NCBI RefSeq assembly: GCF_001642475.1
Contig: NW_019173960.1
Location: forward strand, 245,164-309,163
Direction: 5' to 3'
DNA from: Fonsecaea monophora
Taxonomy: Eukaryota > Ascomycota > Eurotiomycetes > Chaetothyriales > Herpotrichiellaceae
Length of the DNA: 64,000 nucleotides
The notes below the pieces were generated by a model, which was given only the letters and a program-made list of their open reading frames with translations, was not told where the DNA came from and did no database searches. This document shows, in pieces, positions 1 through 10,643 of this stretch (the stretch's first letter is position 1; each line of letters begins with the position of its first letter). A program made the translations under genes and the position numbers.

Positions 1-412
1 GTCTCCTCGCCAGGTAAATGTAATCGTCTCGCATTAGCGCCGGTTGCGACGATGACCGCATCGGCTGTGTGCGCAGGCTCATCTGATTCTCCATCCTGGT
101 ACTCTCTCCACAAACGAAATGGTCGGGATTTCAGGTCTACTCTTGAGATGGTTTCTGTGATGATCTCCGTGCCAAATCGGAGAGACTGTGCTTTCATCTC
201 TTCCATCAGCTCTGCGCCGCCAATACCCTTGGAGAAGCCTGGGTAGTTTTCCACGTCGGTCGTGGTTGTCAACTGGCCGCCCGCTGCGGTGCCACCAGCG
301 AGGAAGCCTTCATACATGACGGGTTTGAGCTCTGCCCGGGAGAGATAGATCGCCGCGGTGTGAGCCGCAGGGCCAGAGCCGATAATGGCGACCCTCGTAT
401 GGGGAGGCGCCA
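1..412 (-). CDS. Thioredoxin reductase, N-terminal part (runs off the window)
   Basis: Reads leftwards from an ATG at 412 (context gccATGg) and stays open to the window edge, giving about 137 residues. The start reads [20 protein letters not shown], the Rossmann GxGxxG motif that binds FAD, followed by an [17 protein letters not shown] stretch and later an ATGAN motif; this combination is typical of low-molecular-weight NADPH-thioredoxin reductases, which recycle thioredoxin in the cytosol. The redox CxxC and NADPH domain lie outside the window, so the assignment rests on the FAD half. No intron is needed in the visible part. It shares an upstream region of about 550 bases with the HAD gene on the other strand. 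Confidence 0.9.
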
Positions 413-968
413 TGGCGCGTAAAAGAGAGGAGGAAAAGTTCGCTTTAGTGGGCGGCTGGCGCTTTTCGAGAGATACCGACGCAGCGGCAAGGGAGAGACT
501 GAGGGACGAACGCAAAGGTCGCGAGACACGGAAAAGCTTCGAGGAGAACAGTTTGGCTGGTGAGGGTGAGAATGCGAGGACAGGCGAGGAGGGGGTTTTT
601 GAGGGTTTCCGAGAGATTGTGAAAGGGAGGGTGAAGTTCTAGCAGCGTCGATTGACAAATTGTGAGAAGTTCGTGTGTTTAGATGAATTGCAAATCGCGA
701 AAAACTGCTGGCGACCAGTGGCGGCTGAGGGCGGGTCGAAGCGAGGCACCCACAAACACACAGTACCGAGTACAAGTAGGAATATGTAAGCTGGGGAGCC
801 GGAGTCTTTTGGGGCCTCAATATTGCCTCCCGACAAGCACCCTCTTTGGCCTGTGATCACGGCATCATCCACCAATCTGCTCCTCTCTGCCTAAATAACG
901 CAGGTCCTGATTCTCTACCCCCTTCAACTCCTGGAACGGACCTAACTGCACTCACCCTGTAGACGGTG
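413..968. promoter_or_regulatory. Divergent intergenic region, thioredoxin reductase / HAD hydrolase
   Basis: About 555 bases between two divergently transcribed starts. No RNA gene or repeat is seen. Open frames crossing it (a Ser/Arg/Pro-rich one on the minus strand) are out of frame with thioredoxin reductase and look fortuitous. It should hold both promoters; no specific site could be identified. Confidence 0.5.
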
Positions 969-2003
969 ATGGGTTTGTTCAGCGCGCTTTTTCATCCGAA
1001 GAAGCTCCCTATGTTCGTGGTTACCCTCGATGCACTTGGGACATTGTACAATTTTCGACAGCCAGTATCTGTGCAGTACCTTCAAGTCGCCGAAAGTTGT
1101 GGGTTAAAGGTCAAAGTCGATCTCAAACAGCTAGATCGATCGTTCAGATCTTCCTTCAAGCACTACAACACCGTACACCCCAATTATGGCAAGAAGACAC
1201 TTGGGAGCCCCGAGGAATGGTGGACTAAGGTCGTCAACCAGGCATTCGGCGATCTCGTGGAAGGGGGAGAGACAGCGCTGCCGAAGGAATTGGGGTCTGC
1301 CCTCTACGAACACTTTTCCTCCAGTGCTGCGTATGAACCATTTGCCGACGTGAAGCCCTTTCTTCACAGCATGGCTGCGCTCAAGAAACAGTTTGCAGAC
1401 CCAGAAGGACCCCTCGTGGCGACTGGGATCGTCACAAACTCCGACCCTCGCGTCAGAGAGGTGCTTCAGGACATGGGTTTCCGCGTAGGGCCTTCGAGCA
1501 TTCCGGATTTCGAAAGTGTAATGAAAACGCACATGGAGAGTCTCCGCGACCCGTCATCCAACGTGGTCTTCTATAGTCCCTTCAGAGACTATTACAATCC
1601 CCAGAACGATTTTGATTTCCTTTGCACGAGCTATGACGCCGACGCAGAGAAGCCGCAGGAGAGAATCTGGATGGAGGCCATGAGGCTTGTCTTTCCAATG
1701 CCGATTTCTCGATCCGAACAGCACTGTGAGCCCGCCTCTAGCATAACAGACGCGTTCAAAAAGGTCTCATCGGCTATCGGCCACCAGTCGGACATTTCTA
1801 GAATGCTGCGGATTCACATTGGAGATGAGTACTCGAAGGATTATTTTGGCGCGGTCAAGGCTGGCTGGGAAGCTCTTCACCTCGATCGAGCGAGAAATAG
1901 CTCCAACTTGGGCAGCGATGTCAAAGTCGTTCAATCCCTCGACGAAGCTGCCATGGTTGTAAATCTGATGGCCCGAGAGTATTTGGGCGAAGGCGAGGCT
2001 TGA
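969..2003 (+). CDS. HAD-superfamily hydrolase (HDHD3 / haloacid dehalogenase-like)
   Basis: Single-exon frame of 344 codons. The frame opens with GTG at 966 but the first ATG is 969, chosen as start. HAD motifs appear in order: motif I VTLDALGTLY near residue 20 (nucleophile Asp, in the DxxGT form of dehalogenase-like members), motif II VTNSDPR near residue 157, and motif IV HIGDEYSKDYFGAVKAGW near residue 281, which supplies acidic residues for Mg2+. A cap insert lies between motifs I and II. Family members hydrolyse phosphate esters or act on unknown small substrates, so no substrate is proposed. Between motifs II and IV there is a fairly long insertion (about residues 190-270) with little similarity that I can recall. 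Located between thioredoxin reductase (divergent) and malic enzyme (same strand). Confidence 0.85.
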   Translation: MGLFSALFHPKKLPMFVVTLDALGTLYNFRQPVSVQYLQVAESCGLKVKVDLKQLDRSFRSSFKHYNTVHPNYGKKTLGSPEEWWTKVVNQAFGDLVEGGETALPKELGSALYEHFSSSAAYEPFADVKPFLHSMAALKKQFADPEGPLVATGIVTNSDPRVREVLQDMGFRVGPSSIPDFESVMKTHMESLRDPSSNVVFYSPFRDYYNPQNDFDFLCTSYDADAEKPQERIWMEAMRLVFPMPISRSEQHCEPASSITDAFKKVSSAIGHQSDISRMLRIHIGDEYSKDYFGAVKAGWEALHLDRARNSSNLGSDVKVVQSLDEAAMVVNLMAREYLGEGEA

Positions 2004-2274
2004 TTGGACTTGCGAACATGCGCCCATTGGTCCGAGAAAAGATGCAAATCATTGGAGTCTTGTAAATCTCCACGTCAGCAAAGCTCGGGAAAGTCCTGGT
2101 CCAATGAGAGGAAACCGCAGTGGATGCATTCTGCGGTCTGCTTAGAGCTTCTCAGGTGCTTTATTGACATCACTCCCTTATCAACAACAAGTTGCCGATG
2201 TATCTTTGACTGTGTCACCTTCGGCTTCAGCCCTTTGACAAGTGACTGGGCTCTCTATAGCATATCCAACAAAC

Positions 2275-4055
2275 ATGGGACAGGGAAAGTTCGACCACCT
2301 TCCGCTTGCCGCCAAAGGTCCGCTCAAAGTACCTCTCTACGGCCGCGTGCTTCTGGACAATCCCTTCTACAACAAGGGAACATGCTTCACGTCCCAGGAG
2401 CGTCTGGATTTTGGCCTCAAGGGTCTCCTCCCTACCAATATCCAGAAACTCGATGAACAGGTTATGCGAGCCTATCAACAGTACTGCAATCAGCCAGATG
2501 ACCTTTCCAAGAACACCTTCATGACCTCGATGGCCGAGCAGAATACCGTGCTCTACTACCGTCTCATTCAAGATCACCTGCGGGAAATGTTCAGTATCAT
2601 CTACACTCCAACCGAAGGTGATGCAATCGAGAATTACTCGCGAGTCTTTCGCAGGCCGGATGGCTGTTTTCTGAGTATCAAGCATCCGGACGAGGTGGAG
2701 GAGCGACTGAGTAAGTTTGTTAGCAAGAATGAGCCCGACGGCGGAGTCGACTACATCGTTGTCAGTGATGGGGAAGAGATCCTAGGAATCGGCGATCAAG
2801 GAGTTGGAGGCATCCTGATCAGCGTGGCCAAGTTGGCTCTGATGACCATCTGTAGTGGGCTGCATCCGGACCGTACCCTCCCCGTCGTGCTCGATACGGG
2901 AACGGACAACGAGAACCTTTTGAATGACAACCTCTATCTTGGTCATCGCTTCAGACGCGTTCGAGGCCAACAATACGACGATTTCTGTGATAAATTCATT
3001 CGCACAGCCAAAAAGCTCTATCCGAAGGCTTATATCCATTTTGAAGACTTTGGTCTTCCTAACGCCAGAAGGTTGCTCGACAAATATCGCAGCGAGTTCC
3101 CTGTCTTCAATGACGATATCCAAGGGACCGGGTGCGTGACTCTAGCGGCTATCATGGCCGGCTTACATATTAACGGGGTGAAGATGTCGGACTTGCGAGT
3201 GGTTATTTTCGGAGCTGGGACTGCTGGGTGCGGAATCGCTGAGCAAATCCAAGCGGCCATCGCCACTCAATCCGAGAAGAGCAAGGAAGATGTTGCGAAC
3301 CAGATATGGTAGGGCTTTTCTTCTTTCACGGAAGGAAAGGGGCTAATTGTGTTAGGTGTGTCGACAAGCCGGGATTGCTTCTGGACAATATGGGAGACAC
3401 CCTCTCCATTGCACAGAAACCGTTTGCACGCAAGACATCCGAATGGCAAGGAAAGGACACCAAATCCCTCGCGTCAATAATCGCGGAGGTTAAACCCCAC
3501 GTCTTGATTGGGACGTCCACAGTCCCTGGTGCTTTCAACAGGGATGCCGTACAGGAGATGGTAAAGCATGTCGAACGGCCAATGATATTCCCGCTCAGCA
3601 ATCCTACACGTCTGCATGAGGCCAAACCTGAAGACCTCATCCGCTGGACTGATGGTCGAGCTCTCGTTGCAACGGGATCCCCTTTCCCGCCAGTCAAGCA
3701 CAATGGTAGAGAGATCGAAGTGGCGGAATGCAACAACTCTGTCTGCTTCCCTGGGATAGGTTTGGGTGGCGTCTTGTGTCGAACAAAATTGGTGACGGAT
3801 AAGATGCTTGTCGCAGCTGTGACTGCGCTGGCCAAGGAAGCCCCAGCCATGCAAGATCCGGAAAAGGCACTTGTTCCAGGTGTTGAACAGGCTCGGCCAG
3901 TCAGCGTCAAGATTGCTATGGCAGTGATTCGATGTGCGGTGGAGGATGGACTGGCAGAAGCAGCAGATATTCCCGTCGACTCTGATGAGGAATTACAAGA
4001 ATGGGTCGAGGCACAGATGTGGGACCCAGTCTACCGTCCATACGTGAGGCCTTGA
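2275..4055 (+). CDS. Malic enzyme (malate to pyruvate, NAD(P)-dependent)
   Basis: Two exons. ATG at 2275; a short intron at 3309-3355 (gtaggg...ttag, 47 nt, with a ctaat branch-like site) restores the family motif QIWCVDKPGLL across the junction; stop at 4053. Family landmarks are present: the YTPTEGDAI segment, SDGEEILGIGDQGVGG, the active-site FEDFGLPNA region, FNDDIQGTG (divalent-metal site), and the cofactor loop FGAGTAGCGIAE. It catalyses oxidative decarboxylation of L-malate to pyruvate and CO2. There is no obvious mitochondrial presequence (MGQGKFDHLPLAAKGPLKVP), so a cytosolic form is plausible. NAD versus NADP preference cannot be read here. It converges with a malate/lactate-type dehydrogenase downstream. 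Confidence 0.95.
3309..3355 (+). other. Intron of the malic enzyme gene
   Basis: GT-AG intron of 47 nt; removal joins ..ATATG with GTGTGTC to encode IWCVDK, the conserved sequence of the family. Without splicing the frame meets a TAG within a few bases. Confidence 0.9.
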
Positions 4056-4515
4056 GGGATCTTTTCAAGGGACAAATCCTCAAATATGCTGGACACATGG
4101 TATGGTTGTTGTCGCTCGACTCGACATGCTGAGCCTCCTAGGAACACTCTCGCAGGTCCGAAAGGTGGGTGGAATGGGCATTCATCTTGTGGCATAGAAC
4201 TGCCTTGCAGCCACATTGTCGCTCAGAGAACCCTCGATGGTAGAGCGCATATGATAGACAATTGCACTTACTTTGCCTTAAAACAATTCAGAACATATGT
4301 AGAGGTACGTAGGAGTACATGACATTGTTCTCCCAATTGGCTGCCCCAGATTGGGCGGTCGGAGAAGATCCTTTGAGTTTTTGAAGTAGTGGCGTGACTG
4401 TTCTATCTAGTGCGAACTCCAGACAATTTTCTGACACAAGCTCATTCACTAAAGATTGGAGTCCCAGCTCGAAGGGACTGTTATCATCTTTCAATCTTAG
4501 GTGCTATCAACCTGG
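4056..4515. other. Convergent 3' intergenic region
   Basis: Space between the stop codons of malic enzyme (+) and the Ldh2-type dehydrogenase (-). Expected to hold both 3' UTRs; no gene, RNA or repeat is seen. Confidence 0.5.
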
Positions 4516-5499
4516 TCACTGCTGCGAGATCAATGCTTCGAGCCGCTCAATCACGACGTCGTCGACCTCAAGATATCCTCCGGCTCTGATTTCTTCTCGG
4601 CGCCGGTTCGAGCGCTCAAAGGGGAGCCTCAGAGCATGTCCAGGAAGGGTCGGGGTAGTATGGAAAGCGGTAATGAGATTTCCCACTTCGCGCTTGAAAT
4701 CAGCCATCGGTCTGAATTTTGCCGGGTCGATGGCCATGATGAAGTATCCAAACTCTTCCAGATTTGGCGGCAGTGCAGGAGAGCCGGCCAGAATCCCTAG
4801 TAGTTGGACCGCTATAGCCAAACCACTCCCTTTTGCACCACCCCACACTGCCAGAGCCCCCTTTAACGCCTTCTCAGGATCGGTCGTCATTTCTCCGTTC
4901 TCGTCAAACGCTGTGTCCGGGGGCAATTGTTCGTTTTTGCGCATAGCTAGCATTACTTGGGCATGAATGATGCGGGAAGTGCCAATGTCGTAGATGATTG
5001 GGACACCGTCTGTGGGAACTCCGATGCAGAAGGGGTTGGTTCCAACGAGAGGTTTGTAGGTGCCCTGTGGAGCAACCCAGGGGCTGCAGTTCGAGGCGAT
5101 GATGGTCACAAGGTCCTCAGCCGCAGCCATCTCGGCGTAGTAGGACAGCATTCCAGTGTAGTATGTATTGTTGGCTCCCACAGCTGAAACACCACAAGCT
5201 TTAGCCTTTTCAATTGCCACTCTTGTCGCCTTGTGGGCGACTAGATAGCCAAGAGTGTCCTTGCCGTTGAGCTGGGCTGTTGTGGGCGACTCCGAGGTCA
5301 CCTCGATGTCAGATGCTGGCGCCTTACCGGACAGTCTTTCTGAAATGCTCAGAATTCGCGCAAGTCCAGCGATGCCATAGCCTCTGAGCTCACTGTCGAT
5401 CAGATGGTCACGGATGGTAGGAATGTCGCCTTCCTTGTACCCGAGCGCGCGCAAAGCCCGATCTGCCAATTGCTGAGCTTCCTCGACGGCAATCTTCAT
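4516..5499 (-). CDS. Malate/L-lactate dehydrogenase family oxidoreductase (Ldh2/YlbC fold)
   Basis: Intronless 327-residue frame. The protein shows family features: an N-terminal helical region ending in DSELRGYGIAGLAR, the middle KACGVSAVGANNTYYTGMLS segment, the substrate region VGTNPFCIGVPTDGVPIIYDIGTS, and the GGAKGSGLAIAVQLL glycine-rich segment near residue 220. Members are NAD(P)-dependent 2-hydroxyacid or ureidoglycolate/sulfolactate dehydrogenases with a fold unrelated to classical malate dehydrogenase. The usual catalytic His context is less clear: NNTYYTGM stands where many members have a His-containing motif, so the substrate and even the activity are uncertain. The lack of introns among intron-bearing neighbours is compatible with acquisition from bacteria (inference). 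Confidence 0.85.
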   Translation of the reverse strand: MKIAVEEAQQLADRALRALGYKEGDIPTIRDHLIDSELRGYGIAGLARILSISERLSGKAPASDIEVTSESPTTAQLNGKDTLGYLVAHKATRVAIEKAKACGVSAVGANNTYYTGMLSYYAEMAAAEDLVTIIASNCSPWVAPQGTYKPLVGTNPFCIGVPTDGVPIIYDIGTSRIIHAQVMLAMRKNEQLPPDTAFDENGEMTTDPEKALKGALAVWGGAKGSGLAIAVQLLGILAGSPALPPNLEEFGYFIMAIDPAKFRPMADFKREVGNLITAFHTTPTLPGHALRLPFERSNRRREEIRAGGYLEVDDVVIERLEALISQQ

Positions 5500-6519
5500 C
5501 TTCAGACCGAACAGAAAAGAAAGAGGGGATAGGATATGTACAAGGCTATTGGCAGGGCGTCACAATTCTAGTACCAGCACAAATACTACAAGAAGATGGG
5601 TGTAGAGTCGGGTTAGAATACAGACTGCGTCTGATGGATCAGATTTGGGGAAATTGGAGCAAAAACGACTCTGGACCCGCCGAGGTCCATTCTTCGCACT
5701 CATCATTCACTTCGTTCTGTGACATACTCCAAATCCCTTGCGACTCTCTCGCTCGTGTTGTCCTGTTCTTCTCGTGAGGCAACGCGACGCTATCCGGCGG
5801 ATTCTGGTCGACCGTCATGCTGTGTGGCAGGACTGACGGGCACCATCACAGTAAGATCGCCGTTAAGTCTTGTGCTTTGAGGTGTGAGAAGGCGCAGTTA
5901 GCCAGCTTGGACTGAACTTCTTACAGTTATGCAATCATTTCTTGCTGCAGCACTCCTTCGTCACCGATGATTGTGAGGTTCCTGCCACTGTGCTTAAGTC
6001 CCTGGCTCAATCCTATGTCGAACCGAGGGCGATGTTGCGAAAGGAACAACATCAGTCAGAAGAGACTCCTCGAGCCTGATGTAACTTGTCCCCAGGAGTT
6101 GACAGCCAACCGGTCAGCGTCATGCCGCTCTCTCGAAGCTTTATCCGTTCTTCTTTGAAATCCCACCCCAGGAATTCGTGCGGTCCGTGATCTATTGGGC
6201 TGCTACCAGCGCCTGTTCTCGTTTTATCTCTGATGGTTCATTTCGTTAGTGTCTGACTCGCCATGGGGACGGTCTAAAGCAAAAGCCTGGTTGAATATGC
6301 GGTGTGGGAAATAAACTGCCAGTTCTACTGGCTCAGCACCGGACCTGCGTGGGTGAAACTCAACGTAAATCCGATCAAAATTTGATTTCATCCAGACACA
6401 TATATTTCAGAACTATAGCCAGCGAGTGACGGACAAACGAAGCAGTTGATATCCACCTGTGCTACACCTTCAGTCAAAACCACAGCGACCCCTACGACCA
6501 CGAAACTCGAAAATCCAAC
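5500..6519. other. Intergenic region, no gene recognised
   Basis: About 1 kb upstream of both the minus-strand dehydrogenase and the plus-strand secreted protein. Only short open frames without recognisable similarity occur. No tRNA-like, repetitive or transposon sequence is seen; it presumably carries both promoters. Confidence 0.4.
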
Positions 6520-7275
6520 ATGGTTGCGCTGTCGGCTTTGACCCATCTAATCACTGCGACAGGCATCTCCTTTACGAGCGCATCTCTACCTTCTCCCGGA
6601 TCCGCTCAACCCATAGAGAACTCCGCAAACACGCTCTTGTCTCGAAGTATTGTCCCAGAAAGCTGTTATGACACAGTGCCAATCGGCTGGGGTGATTACC
6701 TGGTCAACCGAACCATCAATATATGTTACCCATATTTGGAACCCACCTGTGAAAGGATTGGAAAAGCTACACTTGCGAAATGGATGGACTTTTGTGCACA
6801 GTGGGATTCGCGAGGTGAAAACCCGGTGAAAACCTGCCAGTGGAAAAAGAACAAACCATACAGCCTTTATGACGACGCCCCTGAGGATGATGATCGTCGC
6901 AACATGCCCTATCGAGTGCCTGGCCCCTTGCGATGTTGCCCACCGCCGTACAACGGGGTGGATGCGGGGAAATTCAACATGATGAATGCTCTGTGCAGGA
7001 TGTGGAGGGTCAAAAATGACGGAGAGTACCGTTATTACTCCCAGAACTTCCCCTTGTACGGGATCTTCGACGAAGACTACAACTACGACAACATGACCAT
7101 CTGGTCCTACCATCCTCTGTCGCACACTTCCGACCATATCACCCTACTGGATAAAGATGACAGAGATGATCTCAAAACGAATTACTTCCCGATGACCTTG
7201 GAAGAACTTATCGACTGGCAGAACGAGGAAGATAAGGATAAAAACAAGCATCATCATCTCTCTCCATTCTACTGA
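6520..7275 (+). CDS. Small secreted Cys-containing protein of unknown function
   Basis: Intronless frame of 251 codons starting MVALSALTHLITATGISFTS, a hydrophobic start compatible with a signal peptide. The mature part has about eight cysteines, including a CC pair in LRCCPPPYNG, tryptophan- and tyrosine-rich segments, possible N-glycosylation sites (NRT near residue 67 and NMT further on), an acidic segment (DDAPEDDDRR) and a charged, His-containing tail ending HHHLSPFY. I do not recognise a family. The features fit an extracellular protein of a fungus, possibly effector-like, but that is inference. It has its own upstream space and stands next to a VOC-family gene on the other strand. Confidence 0.6.
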   Translation: MVALSALTHLITATGISFTSASLPSPGSAQPIENSANTLLSRSIVPESCYDTVPIGWGDYLVNRTINICYPYLEPTCERIGKATLAKWMDFCAQWDSRGENPVKTCQWKKNKPYSLYDDAPEDDDRRNMPYRVPGPLRCCPPPYNGVDAGKFNMMNALCRMWRVKNDGEYRYYSQNFPLYGIFDEDYNYDNMTIWSYHPLSHTSDHITLLDKDDRDDLKTNYFPMTLEELIDWQNEEDKDKNKHHHLSPFY

Positions 7276-7627
7276 GGGGATGCAGAGGCCGAGATTATGC
7301 TCCCTATCAAGTTTTGCCGCCCGTCGCTTGTCAACTACTGCGGAGGAAGCCATCATGCCTTGCCATGCTGGACCATATCCTCGATGTAATGTCTGGTATA
7401 ACACTGGATATGGTTGGTGGCATATATGTATGCGTAAGGAATACAACGTTACTCCGCTGCTGTCTCATTAACGAATATGAGAACTGCAACTATTAAATCA
7501 TCGAGAGTGAGATATCAAAGCAACCTCGTGCGTACAACTGTAGATGGATTTTCCTAGCTTCATTCGAGTGAAATATAACTGATCTCAACATGCTCCCTGA
7601 TTGACCCGTGGGAAAGTAATGTGTCAA
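7276..7627. other. Convergent 3' intergenic region
   Basis: About 350 bases between the stop of the secreted protein (+) and that of the VOC protein (-). Nothing further is recognised. Confidence 0.4.
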
Positions 7628-8104
7628 TCACTCCTTTCCCTCGTAAGCCTCGACCGGCATATAGACCACCTCCACAATATGCCCGTCTGGATCTTCGAAG
7701 TTGCGACCATACATCCCAATGCTCTCCTCGGCCTTTTTCTGCTCTTCATTCTTTACTGAAATATCCACATTCACTCCGTGCTCCGCTGCCTTTTTGACCA
7801 TGTCGTCGACGGCTTCCTTGCTCTCCCGGCTGAAGCACAAGAGCACCTGCGCCGTGTCCTTTGCGTTGGCCAGCGTCCTGTTTCCGGGGAGGAAACTCTT
7901 GAAGAAATCGTGCTCGAGCAACATGACCTTGATAGGCGACTCGTTTGGGCTGGCGAAGTGAGTCGGAACTGGAAGGGACATCATGATAGACGAGTCGCTG
8001 GAAAAGGTGTGGTTTGGAACAAACCCGAGTGAGGTGTAGAAGGCAATCGATCGGGTCAGGTCGCTGACCGGAATGTTGAGAAAGATAGTCTGCGTGTATG
8101 GCAT
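7628..8104 (-). CDS. VOC-family protein (glyoxalase/bleomycin-resistance/dioxygenase fold)
   Basis: Intronless 158-residue frame, the usual length for a two-module VOC protein. The first module begins FLNIPVSDLTRSIAFYTSLGF; the second ends NFEDPDGHIVEVVYM, where the Glu is the conserved C-terminal metal-ligand position of glyoxalase-like proteins. The usual first-module metal ligand (His or Gln near residue 8) is replaced by a hydrophobic/Asn context, so metal-dependent catalysis is uncertain. Such proteins act as lyases, dioxygenases or drug-binding proteins. Stands alone between a secreted protein and an SDR. Confidence 0.85.
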   Translation of the reverse strand: MPYTQTIFLNIPVSDLTRSIAFYTSLGFVPNHTFSSDSSIMMSLPVPTHFASPNESPIKVMLLEHDFFKSFLPGNRTLANAKDTAQVLLCFSRESKEAVDDMVKKAAEHGVNVDISVKNEEQKKAEESIGMYGRNFEDPDGHIVEVVYMPVEAYEGKE

Positions 8105-8696
8105 GGCGATGGGTAGGTTTGGTGCTGTGACGTACTGGTCTTAGTGGTCAATGAGGTCTGTGGTATTTAGGTTGTTGATATTGATTGCCTTCATGGTGTT
8201 GCCATGCACTTTTATACAGTTCCTGCCTCATCCGGGGTCGGCGCAACCTCATACCGGCGTATTCGCACTGATCCTGGGTTGCGCGCTTCTGCCTGAAGAG
8301 GCTTTGTGCATTCACGACATGTGAGCACCTGATCGTTTCCAAATATGTGCTGATGCCCCTGAAACAAGACTTCCAACGTATATACGGCTAATCAGCTCTA
8401 AGAAATGGGGCTCTAGCGTAAGGCAGAAGGCGGCTCAATGCTTGGGCCAAGGCAGAGGGGGAATCAGGGTCTTACAGGGATTCTCCTTGGATACCTCGTA
8501 TAACATGCAAGTAGAAGAACAGAATTTCGAGATCGGATACCTACAGACGAGCCCTTCCCTTCCCTCTGGTAAAACTCGGTGGAAAAGTCCGGTCTTGGAA
8601 TTGTCAATTCCGAAGTCACTTCATTCAATGCACCGATCGAATCTACAAGTAACATCGAGATGAATCTCGATAATAACGGCTTTGCAGTGTGGGAAA
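8105..8696. other. Intergenic region
   Basis: About 590 bases upstream of the VOC gene and downstream of the SDR gene on the same strand. No gene or repeat is recognised. Confidence 0.4.
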
Positions 8697-9863
8697 TCAA
8701 ATCTTGGAGCTATTTTTTGTGGATTTGAAGCCAGAGCGGACGCTTCCACCATCAATCTCTATCACATTCCCCGTAATATGATCAGATCCGCGGCTTGAAA
8801 GGAATAGGACCAGGCCAGCGAAATCTTCGGGGGTCCCAATTCTTCCAGTGGGTTGGATGCTGAGGAAGAATTCGAGACCCTTCTGAATGCCATAGTTCGA
8901 CATTCGGGAGGGAAACAGCCCCCTGTATGTCGGTCAGAACCAGTTCTTTCAGACTGTGCATAAAAATCCGTGCAGTCGACTTACGGGCAGATGCAGTTTA
9001 CTAGGATGTTCTTTGGGGCGAACTGCGACGCTTGCTGTCGTGATAAATGAATGCAAGCTGCTTTGGATGGACCATCTACAAAACGTCAGTTGATAACAAG
9101 ACAAAAACTATCGGAAAGAGGGGTACGCACAGCTGTAGGGTCCGCTTCCTGCAACTGACAAACCGCCTTCTCCAGTGGAGGTAGGATCAGACGTCGCAAT
9201 CCCAGCCATAGAGGATAAGTTGATGACTCTAGAAGGCTGCTGTCGCGAGGTGCTCTTTTCGAGAAGTGGTACGAGACTGGTTCAGTTTCAGCATCAGATC
9301 TCTCAATCTTCACAGGAAACACCCGTACGCGATGGTCAAGTAGAAGATTGACTTCACGTTCAATGCCATGATTTTGTCCCAACCGTGTTCTGGAAAGTCA
9401 TCTGCGGGGGCACCCCTATCCCAGGAAGTGAGCATTCATCATCTGCGATTGACTGTGTCAACAGTTGTGGCCGAGGATGAATCGTACCAGGTAGCGCCAG
9501 AATTGTTGATCAAGACTGTCAGACGGTCTGTCCGTTTCTTGATTTCTGATGCCAGATGGTCGCAGCCAGCCTTGTCTTTGAGGTCGGCAACTATGTACTC
9601 GCATTTTCCGGGACCAAGGCTATTCAGCCTTGAAGCGCACTGTGAATTCGGATCTCAGCTGAGAGCTCGGATAAGGCCCGAAAGAACTTGCTCACCCGTT
9701 TCAGTTCGGATTCCTTTCGGCTGGCGATAAAGACTTTGGCGCCATTTTGCACAAAGGCTTGCGCGGCGACCTCGCCGAGACCAGAGGCTCCTCCAGTGAT
9801 CAGTACAACATGGTGGTCGAATTTGAAGAGGTTTTGTGCTCGAAGATCCGCCTGTAAATCCAT
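8697..9863 (-). CDS. Short-chain dehydrogenase/reductase (3-oxoacyl/RhlG-like), six exons
   Basis: Start ATG at 9863 (a longer frame begins with TTG and is rejected). Five introns, at 9640-9695, 9416-9487, 9277-9328, 9076-9130 and 8923-8984, give a continuous frame of 290 codons including the stop (289 residues). The SDR landmarks appear only after splicing: cofactor motif TGGASGLGE near residue 28, [12 protein letters not shown] with the catalytic Ser, and YGPSK (YxxxK), whose Tyr codon is split by intron 4; the C-terminus contains [20 protein letters not shown] and GNVIEIDGG. This is a classical NAD(P)H-dependent oxidoreductase, probably acting on a keto or hydroxy group. It is divergent from the P450 gene across about 780 bases, suggesting co-regulation. 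Confidence 0.9.
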
Positions 9864-10643
9864 GGTGTCCAGTGCCAAGGGCCGCTGTCTGGTTCAGGAG
9901 TGATCTGGCTAAGGTGTCGCGTACAAATATTTTCGTCAACTGATTTCGAGACGCGAATGTGTAGAGAGACTTTGGTGCTTTGCTTCGGTATATAAAGAGG
10001 GCGCATTCCCGCCTCGGGATGTCGGCTACGGCCAAATGCAGTAGACGGGCGACAAATCCAACCTCGGTCCTAACAACGATAATCGAGGTAATGCTGCTAC
10101 CCTGTGAGGAAAGTGAGGCGATCCAGTCACTAGTTGGAACTAGGTCCCTTTGATCCAATTTGAACTTACTAAGTACTCCGTACACAAGGTATATATAATA
10201 CCTACCTAGGCAATTAGGTAAGGCACTCTATGTAAACATAACTTGCTCCCTGGTGGGCTGCTACCTGCACAAGGCTGATGGCTCCGTCCAACAAGCCCTT
10301 GGGGAAGAGGGGACCATTAGGGGACCACTGAGGTCTGCTATCTGGACCCCGCTTTCACCAAACTCCACTATCAAAGCCACTACAGTCGTGGGGGAAGGCG
10401 GAGAATTAAAGGGTCGAAAGGCGCAGAGTCCGGGTACTTGCGGCGTTTAATCAGTACAATTGAGGGTCATGAACTTCTGGAAAATGGGGTGCTAAGCACA
10501 TAAAGGCATTGCGTTCCAAATAGACCAAGGAGTCCATACCAATCGACACTCAGATATCCTGAGATTAACAATCTGTTCTGCAATTGGCATACGCGAACAG
10601 GGCCTATCGTCTTAGCAGTGACCAATTCTGATCAGTGAACAAC
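9864..10643. promoter_or_regulatory. Divergent promoter region, SDR / cytochrome P450
   Basis: 780 bases between the start codons of the SDR (-) and the P450 (+). It contains a tata-rich stretch with tacctacctagg near 10190-10215. No coding similarity is seen. The arrangement allows shared control, possibly by the Zn2Cys6 regulator downstream; no binding site was proven. Confidence 0.5.

Noticed and set aside
413..820. A Ser/Arg-rich minus-strand frame upstream of thioredoxin reductase resembling a mitochondrial presequence
   Set aside because: It is out of frame with the reductase and I see no splice pair that would join it; composition bias of the promoter is a simpler explanation.
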